A stretch of 64,000 bases of DNA, from contig NC_133774.1 of NCBI RefSeq assembly GCF_003597395.2, forward strand, positions 40,449,385 to 40,513,384, given 5' to 3'. Source of the DNA: Chelonoidis abingdonii (Eukaryota > Chordata > Testudines > Testudinidae). Position numbers and translations under genes: made by a program. Below the pieces are notes generated by a model. The model saw nothing but the letters and a program-made list of their open reading frames with translations, did not search any database and was not told the DNA's origin. How positions within the stretch are numbered: position 1 is the stretch's first letter; every line of letters starts with the position of its first letter. This document shows, one piece after another, positions 13,063 through 28,732 of the stretch.

Positions 13063-14104
13063 CAAGTTTGAGAAGTCTGCTGAAATTCTCTTAAGTTATT
13101 TTCCTGAGTCTGAGATGGGATAAGAAAAGTTTCCTCACAAAAGGTAGTTGTCCTTAATTTTTACTTGATCCTTACCTGTAATAAGCAGTGGTTATGGCTA
13201 GTAATTGCCCCATATGAGAGCCATTAGGCAGAAGGTAGCTGGGAGCTAACAAGAACCCCCTTGTTCAACACTAGAATAAGCCTGTGCTTTGCTTCGATAT
13301 CTAAAAGGATGCCTCCTAGAGCTTGACTACTGCAGCAGCAGCAAGAGGTAGACCAGCTGCTGCTGTGACATCAGAAGAACGGCTTCCTGGCTTCTTCCAT
13401 TTGGCTGGTGGATGAATAGTGGGTACAACCAAACATCTCCCTTCTTAGAAGCTTGCTGCAGTAGAGTGTTAAAGGACAGGAAGCAGTGAATTTCAAATAC
13501 CCAGCGTGGAGCAGCTGCCCCCAAGAAACAGGAAGGTAGAAACTTGCCCCACCCATGCACATTCACCCTCCCCCCTATAGGCCCTTTCCCCCCCCACACA
13601 CACACTATACATGCACTTAAGAAAAAATTGCAGGGGTGAGGAATGGGGTCACTGGTGTTATACTTCCTCCCCCAAAATGACACACTGTGGGTGTGGTACC
13701 TCAGGCTCTCCATGCTCAACTCTCTTCCAAATGGGGAATTCCTTCTCCCACTCCTCCAGAAGGGCATCAGTTAACCTTGAAAGTAGTGTGAAGGCCCAGT
13801 CCTGCAGACTTTACAAACACACATCTCATTGATGTCAGTGGAAGTTAACATTTTAAGTGGCACATGGGGGAGTTCCGTTCTGTACGTGGAACTTAATCAA
13901 ATTACGTAATATAACCTCTATTTGGTGTGAAACATGGATTTCTGTGTAAAGGTCTTAATATAGGAATTAATCCTTGTGTTTAACTTACACTAAATAGCTT
14001 GGCTTTCTGAGAATACAGCTACTGATATAATTAAACTCACAACACAGTTGCCCTTTTGAAATTAAAGTAGATGCTTGAAATTAAATATTTTGGAATTCTG
14101 TCCC

Positions 14105-14121
14105 TCCTCCTCCTCCTCCTC
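14105..14121. repeat. (TCC)n microsatellite
   Basis: A short run of TCC triplets between 14105 and 14121 in intronic DNA. Confidence 0.85.
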
Positions 14122-16162
14122 TTCAGTGTAATATATGCATGGTAGGCCTTCGCTAACTCTTTTGACTGGTTTTGATTGTTTTATGCATTCCTTCATGCTA
14201 TAAATCAGTTTTGTAGTTGTAATTCTCAGTGTTGTATATTTTGCCCTGCTGAATAATTCAGAATAGTCATCAAATACAGTTAAAATTTTGTGCTTGACCT
14301 TGGTTTATGTAGCTGCTTTTCTAGAATCATTGGAAATCCAGTTGCAACGTGTTAAGTTGTATTAGTCTCTTTTTAATACAGAGGGTTGCATTGTCATGCT
14401 CTTCAGTGCTCATAAGTGCTACTGAAGAAAATAATTAATAAATCAGTTAGCCATTCCTCACTGTTTCCTCTTTTATCTTGGAGATTGCAAGGACCATCTT
14501 CATTGTATGTTGGGCCAGTGCTGAGCACGTTGGTGCTTACTAGTAAAAATAATCAGTGAAATTCTTCAATTTTACTTGGCTTAGGAGGGTTGCAATATAT
14601 TTAAACCACTGCACAGAGTGTCTAAAGGAAATTGTAAGAGTTGATTAAAAAGGGCCGTAGGAGAAAGAGTTCTTGACTTCCAAATTTAGTATATTTTTTC
14701 TTTTATACATTTTTGCAAGTTTAATCTTCTAAAACAGATTCCTTTAGTGTGTCTAACTGTTCCAAATCCCCTATGCTATTCTAGTGACATCATCTTCTAT
14801 CCTTTGCTGCACTCTGTCTTATTTTGTGGTGTGTCTCAGATTTTTTGTTTTTTTGTACGCTTCCCTGCCCCCATTTCCACACCAGCATCTGAAGGTTTTG
14901 AGGGCTTGATCCTGTAAGGTTAAGTTTCCATTGGCTCTTCATGGAGTGGTACTTAAGAATACGCTCCCATACCATGGTGTGTAGGATAGCAGAATGCTAA
15001 GTTACTTCTAGGAATCTGTTGTATGATGGCCTGTGTTCCAGGTATACCTTTTACTTTCTTGGTTAGCAAGCTATTATTTGGCTACTAGAGTTTAACCACA
15101 TTAGGTGAGCCGGCTGCATCATTATTCTTTTTTCTGGGCATCTGTTATACAGTTTTTAGGCACTTCTGCAAATCTCCTATAGTGTGTAAAGTACATCCTT
15201 AATGAACAAATGAAGTGTTGCTAAATAGCACATCTTCATGCTGCTGTCAGAGTTCACACTGGTAAATAGACAGCTGATACCGAGAAAAAGGTTTCCATTT
15301 GAAAATTGTTGCCACAGACCCTGAAGTATTTGTGGATGCCCTGTCACACAGTGTCAGGGAGTCAGATTCTGAACTGACGGTATGTGTGAAATGTCAGCAC
15401 AAATCAGCTTTCTTTTTGAGTTGTGTAAAGAGAGAATGTAAAACATTTTACAGTTTAACCTAATTACTGAAATAATGGCAGTAAAAATAAGTCTTTGTAT
15501 TTAAAAAGTGCTGCAATCTTGAATGAATATTAAATCTCTGAAATCCAAATGTGATTTGAAAATGATTTTGAGTGTGAATTACAGTTCTTTGGATAGGTTT
15601 TGACAAATTCTGAGGATGTGGAGGTATATGTGTACGGTGTATGTATACTTGTGTTTTAATATATTTACTTTTATTTCAAAATATTTTACTGTAATGGAAA
15701 ACTGGGAAATAATTACATAGCAAATATAATTCTGTTTCTTCTACATTTTCTTTTTTGCGTTGTTTTTAAACTGATGCACTTGCTTCCTCTGTCAGAATTA
15801 AAAGGATGGGTGGGTGAGTTTTTTGTAACTTGGCTGTGGATTCTTTCTCTTTTCACTTTAAACTGATATCCTTTCTGACAAACTAATGAGTGGAGGCTTT
15901 AGATTTTGTAGTGTTTCATATGAAGTCCCGCTATATCTTTTTATACGTTCAGTTTCGATAGAAAGATTGTGTATTCTAATTAAGTTATTTGGGGTGGTTG
16001 AAAAAGGTCACATTAACCCTGTGATGCTGAGTCAGGAACTTATGGTCTGCTAGTATTAGACCACAAGGGAAAAAACATTATAGTATAAAAATACCATCTG
16101 GTAAAACTCCATAGGTTTTTAAAACTAGTCATTGGCTGTTGCTCTTTTAATAGAAAAGATAA

Positions 16163-18798
<2,636 letters not shown>

Positions 18799-18944
18799 TG
18801 ACCAAAAAACTGGTATGGAGTTTTGCGTGAGGAAACTAACTGTATTAGAAACTACAGAAGTGGAGGTGACTGTTAGTAACTTTTCATTACATTTCTCACT
18901 GGTCAAATAAACTGGTAATGTTTTGGATGTCTAAGTCCTTTGTT

Positions 18945-19075
18945 AGATTAAAAGCTCTTTAGGGCAAGGGCTATATCTCCCTATCTCTTTTTGTAATATA
19001 CTTAGCATAATTGAGGTCCTTATCCTGATTGGGAGATTCAGGCATTATCGCAATACAAATATTGCTTTTGTGTAA
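18945..19075 (+). repeat. SINE tail (MIR/CORE-SINE type)
   Basis: Contains 'aaaagctctttagggcaagg' and a downstream '...cgcaatacaaatatt' end, matching the 3' tail shared by sauropsid CORE-SINEs. Similar tails occur at 34515-34625, 48565-48690 and, antisense, at 59215-59320. Confidence 0.55.
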
Positions 19076-19499
19076 TCTTTTTAAAATTGAGCATTTTGTG
19101 TGTGGTTGCATGGTTGAGGGGTTTTTGTTTGTTCCTCTTTCCCTGTGGAGAATTTAGTTTGTGCCATGTATTTCTGAGACAGAAAGGATAACAAAATAAT
19201 TGAAGGAATGCCTAGTGTAGAATGAGACTCTTTTAAGTTTTAGTGCTTGTGAAGGATGCTGGATTAATATAGCTGGAAAGAAGTTCTCTAATCACTGCCG
19301 TCTGTAATTTTGTCAGCACTGTCCTAGCAATGTACTTCATCCTTATTTTGGAAGTAATTATCTCATAAGGGTCTAGTCTCCGAAAAGCATGTTCAGTCCT
19401 TGGCCACTCAAATTAATCTAAAATTAAGGTTAGAAGTAAGAGTGGCTTGGACCTGAACAGGCCTCCTCATTAACAAAGAAATCTCTTCTTCTCTGTTTA

Positions 19500-19835
19500 A
19501 GAACAGGAATGGAAGCTAGAGATCTGAGTTCTATTCCCAGTTCTTCCAAGGAGTTCTGCATTATGACGTGTTTAAACTTTTAAAGCATGTGACGGTGTTT
19601 GTACAGAAATAAGTATGTGAGAACATAAGCAGAGACTGGATGGACACCTGGCTTGAAAATTTAACCTTCAATCTCTTTCTGCCTCAGTTTTCCTAACTGT
19701 AAAATCAGCCTAGCAGCACATGCTGACCTTCTGACGTTCTGTGAAGCTATATTCATTAATGTTTGTACGGTATTTTGAGATCCTTAGATAAAAAGCTCTA
19801 TATGAGTGCAAAGAACTGTTACTATTACTTGTCAG
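19500..19835 (+). repeat. MIR-like SINE, diverged
   Basis: Features in sense order: 'gatctgagttctattcccag' (head), 'gcctcagttttcctaactgt' and 'aaaatc' (core), then 'gtattttgagatccttagat' with a 'gctctatatgagtgcaaag' tail. This order fits a MIR/CORE-SINE copy with internal indels. Confidence 0.65.
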
Positions 19836-19920
19836 AATTTTCAGTGAGATTTCACTATGTAACGCATCTTCACCCAACATCCCATGGCTTTCCCATTTTC
19901 CATACTGAGAGAGGGGTGGG

Positions 19921-19967
19921 TGTGTGTGTGTGTGTGTACGCACGCACGAGAGAGAGAGAGAGAGAGA
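19921..19967. repeat. Compound (TG)n-(GA)n microsatellite
   Basis: TG repeats at 19921-19937, a short CG/CA bridge, then GA repeats at 19948-19967. Likely length-polymorphic. Confidence 0.9.
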
Positions 19968-20444
19968 ACCACTGGTGCTGTGTGGAGAACCTGTTGGTGG
20001 TCTGCAAGCAGCTGACTAGTCGCATACTACTGGTGTTTCTCATTTCCAGCTGCTAAATTGCCCAACTAGACAGATAAAATACACTAAATTATTTTCTAAC
20101 ATTAGTTTTCCATGTAAGCAACTGCTGCAGTTGCCATAGGGATGTTGTTATTGTCCATGAGACAGTTTCTCCAACGTGTGGTCCATGCTGTGTAAGAACA
20201 GCTAAGAACACTGTTTTAGTTTGAGATGTCTTTTTTTTTTTTTTTTTTTAATATTGCAGCTCTTGCTTTTTTCCCCTTTAATAGAGCACTCAGAAATGTG
20301 CTAGACATCTCCTATATATGCAAATAAATACTTGACTCCTGCCCATAGAGTTTTTTTTGTTTTAGGCCCCAGTCCCACGGACACTATATGTAGCTGAGTA
20401 GGTTTATTCATGCCATTGTAGTCCCATTGACGTCAGTCGGATTA

Positions 20445-21023
20445 CTCAAATAGAATCATAGGACCGGAAAGGTACCTTGAGAGGTCATGTAGTCCAGACC
20501 CATGCACTGATGACAGGACTCAGTATTATCTAGACCATACCTGACAGGTGTTTGTCTAACCTGCTCTTTAAAATCTCCAATGATGGAGATTCCACAACCT
20601 CGCTAGGTGATTTTTTTCCAGTGCTTAACCACTGACAGTTAAGAAGTTTTCCCTAATGTCCAACCTAAACCTCCTTTGCTGCAATTTAAGCCCATTGTTT
20701 CAGAAGTTAAGGAGAACAATTTTTCTCCCTCATCCTTGCAACAACCTTTTATGGACTTGAAAACTGTTATGTCCCCCCTCAGTCTTCTCTTCTCCAGACA
20801 AAACAAACCCAATGTTTTCAATCTTCCCTCACAGGTCATGTTTTCTAGATCTTTAATAATTTTTGTTGCTCTTCTCTGGACTATCTCCAGTTTGTCTACC
20901 TCTTTCCCTAAATGTGGTGCTCAGAACTGAACAATACTTCAGCTGAAGCCTAATCAGTGCAAAGTAGGACAGAATAATTACTTCTCATGTCTTGCTTACA
21001 ACACTCCTGCTGATACATCCCAC
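20445..21023 (-). repeat. CR1 LINE 3' portion, antisense
   Basis: The CR1 3' end lies at about 20450, with 'tagaatcataggaccggaaa' as the reverse complement of the CR1 tail. Going right it shows 'ggagattccacaacctcgct', 'gctgcaatttaagcccattg' and 'caacaaaaattatt'-type reverse-transcriptase C-terminal sequence. A broken minus-strand peptide 'LEKRRLRGDITVFKSIKGC' is visible at 20639-20839. 5'-truncated near 21023. Confidence 0.9.
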
Positions 21024-22453
21024 ACGAGTAGAGTTAAATATCTGGATATGTGATTGGAGGATTGAAGACTTTGTTGTGACACTGCAAGTGAAGATCATAA
21101 ACAGACAAAAATAGGTATACTCAAGTACAAGGGTGTCATTCAGAAGGCAAAGGTTACTCATGCTGGCATGTAGAAGGCTTGATTGTGACAGTAATCTTTT
21201 TTTGGTTTTTAATCTTTATTTTCACGCAGACTACTTGTTGGTGGAACAATTGTTTTATTTTCTTAGTATGTTATTGATTACAATAAACATGTCAGTCGAG
21301 TCCCAAAAGAAGTCCTCCTACTAATGTTTCAGCTTGAAAATTCTAATTTCTATGCTGTAACTGTGCTGCTTGAATAGCTCCATATATCAGATAAGCAAGA
21401 ACCAATCTTTCCAGTATTCTAAAAGCTTGATGATGTGTATTAAGCATGATCAATCTTAGAGATGACACATTTCCTGTGAAATGGGACAGGAGGAGTTGTA
21501 TCTGCAAGGGTATTTGGAGTGGAGAAATAGAGCACAATTATTGCACTCAGGGGGTTTTTTATGCAGTTACGTTTTTTACCAATATGGCCTTTAATCTCAC
21601 GTATTTACACAGTACATACATGTCCAGGGGAAATGTAAGTTTAGAATTGCAGTCAAAAGGAAGCTACTGTCATGGGAATGTCTGCTTGTAGAAAAGGAAT
21701 TTGAGGACCCTGTAACCTCTATTACCACAGCTGTACTTCCTTCAATTCACTGTGCTAAACAATAATTTTTTTCATGCTCTGATTGATTGATAGTTGACAG
21801 CTATGAAACAAAGTATCCATGGAGGAATTTGTTGCCTTGAATTTAAGAATGACAAGAAACCACACTTTGTCAATTTAAAGGGCAGTTTTTTCTTGTATAC
21901 AATACCTCATTTAAACCCTTGACTCTGTTTTTTAAAAGAAGCTGTCATCCTGAGTTTATTACTTTAATAAATATTTAGATGCAAGATAAGCTCATATTTT
22001 ATTTATGAACATGGAACACTTTGAAGTATTTTTATTTGTTCTCTCAGCTCTATCAGATTCACTTAGAATATAAAAATGGTGCTGCAGTGTTTCTGGATGA
22101 GGAAACTGAAATTGCCATTTATCTTACAGAAGTGTTTCCTCTTCACTGTAACTTTTCAGCAAAGATGCTTTCTCTCCCCACTTCCCCCATCCAGAGGACT
22201 ACCTGGCTAGCAAATAGCAGTTTTCGAAAAGACACTAGGGTTGGGATTTCTGACCCATGGTGCAACTCTCTGGAGCACGTGAAAAGTAGAGCTGTGAGAG
22301 AGCTTCGTTCATTTTCCTTACATGTTTGAGGGACAGCAACTAAGTAATATTTATTACTAAAAATAAGAAAAGTATTACTCAAACTACTGTGCATTCTATG
22401 GATGTTGGACAGAGTGCCCAGGATAATGTCTTGTTTTTAGTGTTAATTGTTAA

Positions 22454-22678
<225 letters not shown>

Positions 22679-23040
22679 TGAGAAATTTTGAGCATTTTAA
22701 TACTTTTCCTCTTCAAATTAACTTTAAGGAAACATTTGCTTCAGAGCAGAGCATTCCCTATAAAAACATGGGAGGCAGTACTTGAAGTAAATATTTAATT
22801 AACTTTAACTGAAAACAACTTTAAACATTGCTGATAATTACTTCAAGCTTGAAGAATGCCTGTCTTTTATGCTGGAAATATCTATTTAAGAAAACTTGGC
22901 TTGCTGCTTTGGATAAGTAAATACTAGATCCTTGTTCTAAGAAATTACTGGAAAAATCTAAAAATGATGGTATATCTAGTGTAATGCATGTTGTTTTACA
23001 AGGTAATCTTATAGAACTAACATATAATGAGTTATATCAG

Positions 23041-23345
23041 CAGTAGAAATGGGAAAAAAATTGTGGCAAATACTAAATTTGCAGGAAAAAATGCATTTTT
23101 TCTGTGCACATAGATTGGGGTTAAATTTCGCAAATAGTTTTGGCCAAAAAAAAACCTCCAAAAAATTTTTTCAGAAAGGTTGATTGTGTTTCATTTTACA
23201 CTTTCAAAATCAAGAGTTTAAACATTTCATTTTGAATCAACATTTCTGAAACAATTTTGTTTTTTCATTTGGGTGAGAGAAGTCTAAAAACAGTTTTAGG
23301 TTAAAAACTAAACCAATATTTGTGTGTGGATTTTTCAGTTGAGCT
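23041..23345. repeat. AT-rich interspersed repeat, family uncertain
   Basis: Low-complexity-like text with repeated 'catttc/gaaac' words. It shares its texture and short words such as 'tttcattttg' with 29930-30262, which ends in 'cacagctctact'. It may be an old non-autonomous transposon family. No termini or duplications were found. Confidence 0.3.
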
Positions 23346-23559
23346 AGTTTTTCTTCAGTAAACTTCTAATCCTGCACTATCTACTTCTGGAAAAACTTAA
23401 AATTTAGAAAGGTAAAAATGCAGCAAATATGTTTAACAACAAATCATTTGCATGATATGCTTTCTAGTAAAAATGGTCTCCGAAGAGCAGTATCCCTTCT
23501 CATTGCTACAGTTGTCTTTCCTATAGCTATTTGTCAAAATCTATTTTGTCTGATTTAGT

Positions 23560-23655
23560 TTGTAAGCTCTTTGGGGTAGAGACCATATTACAAAATATGG
23601 TCATCTGTGAAGCGCCATGCAAGTCTTTGGTGCTATATAAGAAAACAACAAGCGT
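23560..23655 (+). repeat. SINE 3' fragment (MIR-like)
   Basis: 'gtaagctctttggggtagag' followed by 'tgtgaagcgccatgcaagtc' and 'ggtgctatataag', the usual 3' end of a sauropsid MIR-like SINE. Confidence 0.6.
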
Positions 23656-23819
23656 ACTATAATATGAGAATGAAACGTTAAACAACTTTACACAAACATA
23701 ATAATACATTTATTTATAACTTTGTTCAGTACTGAAATTTTATATGTTACCCTTGCGAAGGAACAAGTTGTGTTTAAAGACATTCAGAAATATTTACCGT
23801 ATCACAATTGTTACATTTA

Positions 23820-24908
23820 AAAAATGTATAAATATCTTCATCAATGATTTAGATACTGGCATAGAGAGTACACTTTTATAAAGTTTTTGCGGATGATACC
23901 AAGCTGGGAGGGGTTGCACATGCTTTGGAGATAGTATTAAAATTCAAAATGATCTGGACAAACTGGAGAAATGGTCTGAAGTAAAAAGGATGAAGTTCAA
24001 TAAGGACAAATGCAAAGCACTCCACTTAGGAAGGAATAATCAGTTGCACACATACAAAATGGGAAATGACTGCCTAGAAAGAGTACTGCAGAAAAGGATC
24101 TGGGGGTTATAGTGGATCACAAGCTAAATATGAGTCAACAGTGTAACACTGTTGTATGAAAAGCGAACATCATTCTGGAATGCATTAGCAGGAGTGTTGT
24201 AAGCATGACACAGGAAGTAATTTTCCATCTACTCCACACTGATGAGGCCTCAGCTGGAGTATTATGTCCAGTTCTGGGCACCACATTTCAGGAAAGATGT
24301 GGACAAATTGGAGAGCATCCAGAGAAGAGCAACAAAAATGATTAAAGGTCCAGAAAACATGACCTATGAGGGAAGATTGAAAAAATTGGGTTTGTTGAGT
24401 CTGGAAAAGAGAAATCTGAGAGGGGACGTAACAGTTTTCAAGTACATAAAAGGTTGTTATAAAGAGGAAGGAGAAGAATTGTTCTTCTTACCCTCTGAAG
24501 ATAGGACAAGAATCAATGGGTTTAAACTGCAGCAAGGGCAGTTTAGGTTGGACATTAGGAAAAACTTCCTAACTGTCAGGGTGGTTAAGCACTGGACTAA
24601 ATTGCCTAGGGGGATTGTGGAATCTCGGGAGATTTTTAAGAGCAGGTTAGACAAATACCTGTCAGGAATGGTCTAGATAATACTTAGTCCTGCAATGAGT
24701 GCAGAGGACTTAGGGTGACCAGATAGCAAGTGTGAAAAATCAGGACAGGGAGTGGGGGGTAATAGGAGCCCATATTTAAAAAAAAAACAAAACAAAAAAA
24801 AAGCCCCAAATATCAGGACCATCCGTATAAAATCGGGACATCTGGTCATCCTAAGGGGACTGGATTAGATGACCTTTTGAGGTCCCTTCCAGTGCTGTGA
24901 GTCTATGA
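23820..24908 (+). repeat. CR1 LINE 3' portion, sense, interrupted by hAT MITE
   Basis: About 0.95 kb of CR1 in the gene's sense direction. It opens with 'cttcatcaatgatttagata' and 'gcggatgataccaagctggg' from the reverse-transcriptase thumb region. It continues through a 144-codon open segment (24242-24676) with 'RPQLEYYVQFWAPHF', 'IQRRATKMIKG' and 'LTVRVVKHWTKLPRGIVES'. The 3'UTR 'ggggactggattagatgacc' resumes after the MITE at 24711-24853 and ends at 'gtctatgact' near 24908. Truncated at 5'; the upstream part carries stops. Confidence 0.93.
24711..24853. mobile_element. hAT-type MITE, copy 2, nested in CR1
   Basis: A 143-bp element with terminal inverted repeats 'tagggtgaccagat' and 'atctggtcatccta'. 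The 8-bp target-site duplication 'agaggact' (24703-24710) and 'aggggact' (24854-24861) differs at one base. It interrupts the CR1 3'UTR between 'gcagaggact' and 'aggggactgg', so it inserted after the CR1 copy. Same family as 8147-8258. A short A-rich tract lies inside near 24778-24801. Confidence 0.93.
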
Positions 24909-25532
24909 CTAGCAAACAGATGGATGGTCAAAAAATCATTGACTGTGATCGTGCTAATGGATTTGCCGGGACATACCCTACATGGATTCCTGCTAACTTC
25001 AGTGGAAATCTGTGAGGATGTAAGGGTCCTCTTCTTACCAGGGCTTGGGTAGTTACTGAATGAGGTGAAAACAAAGACATTCAAAGTGCAAGCTGATATT
25101 TCAGCCTTATGAACACAAAGTTGGGACAGTTGCTATTTTTCATAATCGCTATCACTTGAGTATGAAATCTCTCATTCTTACCTGAGTTTCCTGGCTTTTA
25201 GTTACTGCAACCTTAATGTGTTTTCTGTATAGACGTGTGGCTTTATTTTTCAATGACATTTGCTAGCATTTCTGTCCTAAAGAATTGAATGGAAGCTCCC
25301 TATTGATTTACAATAGGGCAGTATTCTTTTATCTTAACCTTTAAAAAGATATTTGAAAATAGATTGTTACCAAAACTGAAGAGTGCTTTTTAGTGGCACC
25401 TTTCAAAGTTAATACAGTAATTCACTTTTTAAAAATAATTAATTCAAATAACAGGTAAAAGAAATGTTTGAATGTGAGATTGCAGACCAATTATTGATGA
25501 AAATTGTTTGTGATGTATTATTTGTTTTGTAA

Positions 25533-25814
<282 letters not shown>

Positions 25815-26692
25815 TAGATGTTAAACTTTTGTAATTAAAAAACAAAAAAAAGTATTCCTGTGGGAGTTGACTTGTTTACTAATTTTAAGATTTTTTTTTA
25901 GAAGTATAATCACTCCAGTTAAAGATCTTTCAAGTCTCTAATCATACAATATTTTGAAGTACATTAAAATTTATCATTGGAAAGATAAAGCATCTTGCTG
26001 ACCTATGGTCCCTTGCTTTTCATTTTTATTGCATTTATGCTTCAAATTAAATTTTAAGTTATTCATAGTTTTGGTGTCCTAATGATTCAGTTCAAGCTCA
26101 CAATTGATAAATAAAGGTATCAATTGTTCTCTGGTTGCAAGATTCTAAATATGTCACTTGCAGTCTGACAAAATACTGATAGCCTCGTAAATGAACAAGG
26201 GTTATATCGTTGTCCAAGACTAAATACTCAAATGATTCATTTGAGACCATTGGTGCAGAAACTGAATATTGCACATTGTGAATATAGTGATGATAAAAGT
26301 GACGTATTCTCAAGTTCATATAGTGCCTAGTAAAACACAAAAAGTGTTAGTATTTAGGGCTTGATTTTGAAAAATAACCTCTGATTATTTTGCAACTGAA
26401 ATTTTGTGGAGAAAAATAATTGTATCACTTAAGTATCATAACTGGGTGGCAAATAATGTAGCTAAGTGCTGAAAGTGTGCAAAACTGCATACACATTTAC
26501 CTGCATGCTTTGACACTAAGACTTTGTTTTTTAAAAAGGCCTAAAATATATTACTTTAAGCTCCTTTTTAGTGAGCTGGTCATGGTTTTTGTACTTGCTG
26601 GGTTTTTTAAGAGGAAAGAGCTTCAAAGGAAATCTTCAAAACATAGAAATGTAGGGCTGGAAGGGATCTTAAGAAATATTAAGTCCAGCTAC

Positions 26693-28336
26693 CAGGGCCA
26701 GTGCAAGGATATTTGCACCCTAGGCGAAACTTCCACCTTGCACCCCCACCCCCCAACAACCTCCAAAAACTAGTAAACTTACCCATTCTGACAGACTATT
26801 TATAATGCTAAGGGCTTTGTAATGTTTCTTTTTTACCTTTAAGGCATTTCAGTTGTTTGCCAGTGCCTCTGATGGTGTCCCATTTAAAGTCTTACTGTTG
26901 TGCAAAGCTAAACAACTGAGCTTTGTATTGCATCACCAGCCAGGTTAGGCAGGGTAACAAATAACTCTTGCCTTAAAGGGCCATTATCCCTGGTGACTAA
27001 TTTCTACTTCAAGTCTATAAAGCAAACTTTTAAGGTAAATACTATTCTTTCAATATTACCCATGCACGCATCTCACAAAGATTCTCATTCTTTACAAGTT
27101 ACCGGCCTTGTGTAGATCCCTTCCATGTTCCTCTTTGTGGGTAAGTGCCCTGTAAGACACGTGTGGGGTGTAGTGAGTTTGTCAGGCATGTGGTGACAGC
27201 TGTTTGTGAAGATCAGGGGGCCCTTTGCCAAAGGGTGCTGGTGTCACAATGAGCTTGGGGTGGCTGACAGTATGGGACAGGGCACTGGGGCTGGTGGGTC
27301 AGGTAACACTCACTGGGCCGGGGAGCAGGCAGTGCCGGGATGGGGCAGCGGCAGGTACCTGTCAGTCTCCAGCACTCGGGCCATGCAAGCAGCCTCTTCA
27401 CCTCGGAGTCTCCCCTGCTTGCCCACGGGCCACTTCTCCTCTCAAGCTCCCCGGCTGCTGCCACCGCAGCCGCCCGGGAGGATGCAGGCAGGGAGCGCTG
27501 CTGCAGAGGAGAGACACAAGGGGCCGAGCTCAGCTGGGGCCCCGCATCTGCCAGCTGAGAGCAGCAGGAACCGGGCACCTCTTGGGGGAAGCTGGGCGGC
27601 CTGAGCCCAGCGCGGTGGCAGCCTCTGTGGCAGCAGGGGCATGCAAGGAGCATAGCCCGCCATGGGGCAGGAGAGGCTGTGCTGCTGCTGCTGTTTCCTG
27701 CCTGTCCTTCTCCTGCACCTGGGAGCTGCGGAACCCGAGTGCGGTGAGGGGAAGCTGGGCAGCGTGCCTGCCCGGGCTGCGGCCTGGCGCCACCTCCCCC
27801 CACCGCCCCGCCCCAGGGACTCCTGCAGCGGACACATGCGAGCAGTGGCCCCTGTGCGCGCCCCATATTCCTCCTCGCCGCACTCGGGCTCTGCAGCTCC
27901 CGAGAGAGTGAGCCGCCACTGCCCCTCCCAGAGCAGGCTTAGGGTCCCGTGCCCCGGCGGCGGCTCACATTCCCGGGAGCCACAGAGCCCGAGTGTGACG
28001 AGGGGAGACCTGGGGGGTGCACAGGGGCTGCCACCCACATGCATCTGCTGCAGCTTGCAGAAGCCCTGGGGGGTCGGGTGCAGGGTCACAGCCTGGGCAG
28101 GAGAGGCGGGAAGTCCAGCTACTCCCCGCTAGCACCTCTGCCACCTTTGCATGGCTACTGCCCCCTCTGTGCCGCGCCGGCTCCTCCATGGCTGGGGCTC
28201 GCCACCCCCACACGCTGATGCTCGGCTCTCTGGTCCTCCGGAAGGCGGCTCCTTCCTGCTGAGCCAGGGCACTGCTTTTTGGTGCCCACAACCACTTGGC
28301 ACCCTAGGCAACCGCCTAGTGGTTGCACCAGCCCTG
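26693..28336. mobile_element. Non-autonomous hAT element, 1.64 kb, GC-rich core
   Basis: Termini 'cagggccagtgcaagga' and 'ttgcaccagccctg' are inverted repeats. The 8-bp target-site duplication 'ccagctac' (26685-26692) and 'ctagctac' (28337-28344) differs at one base. Subterminal 'gcaccctaggcgaaac' also recurs inverted near 28300 ('ggcaccctaggcaaccgcct' on the other end). The interior 27200-28270 is very GC-rich, with diverged copies of a unit such as 'aacccgagtgcggtgagg' in both orientations. No transposase signature is visible; long open frames on both strands are due to low stop density in GC-rich DNA. Confidence 0.88.
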
Positions 28337-28439
28337 CTAGCTACCTCTCTGATCGATGTTTGTCCAACCTGTTGTTAAAAACCCGATGGGTATTCCACAA
28401 CCTTCCTTGGAAGCGTATTCCAGCACTTAACCACCCTTA

Positions 28440-28732
28440 GCTCTGGTCTACACTGGAGGAGAGGCTGATCTAAGTTACGTAACTTCAGCTATGTGAATAA
28501 TGTAGCTGAAGTCAACATACTTAGATGGACTTACCACAGTATCTTCACCGCTGCGAGTTGACAGCTGCCGCTCCCCCGTCGACTCTGCTTGGGCCTCTCA
28601 TGGTGCTGGAGTACAGAAGTCAATGGGAGAGCGCTCAGGGGTTGATTTATTGAGTCTAGACTAGACGCCATAAATCGATCCCTGTTGGGTCGATCGCTAC
28701 CTGCAGATCCAGCGGGTAGTGAAGACCTACCC
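28440..28732. mobile_element. Harbinger-like MITE nested in CR1
   Basis: A 293-bp insertion starting 'gctctggtctacactgg' and ending 'gtgaagacctaccc', imperfect inverted repeats. It is flanked by TTA at 28437-28439 and 28733-28735. Removing it restores the expected antisense CR1 reading 'accacccttatagttaaaaa'. A 3-bp TTA/TWA duplication is typical of PIF/Harbinger elements. No coding capacity. Confidence 0.8.

Noticed and set aside
13327..13767. 146-codon minus-strand frame
   Set aside because: No family resemblance, no splice sites of quality, and it lies in intronic DNA with low-complexity C-runs.
22021..22329. 102-codon frame considered as an extra exon
   Set aside because: No phase-compatible splice sites, and the ZSWIM6 chain is complete without it: the exon at 18757 joins directly to 22497.
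24242..24676. 144-codon frame that could be a gene
   Set aside because: It is the C-terminal end of a CR1 reverse transcriptase followed by the CR1 3'UTR. The same applies to 689-982 and 58591-58914.
27206..28378. Cluster of long overlapping frames on both strands (up to 228 codons)
   Set aside because: They lie in the GC-rich core of a hAT element, where stop codons are rare. All frames are open together, the peptides are Pro/Ala/Arg/Cys-rich and match no family.
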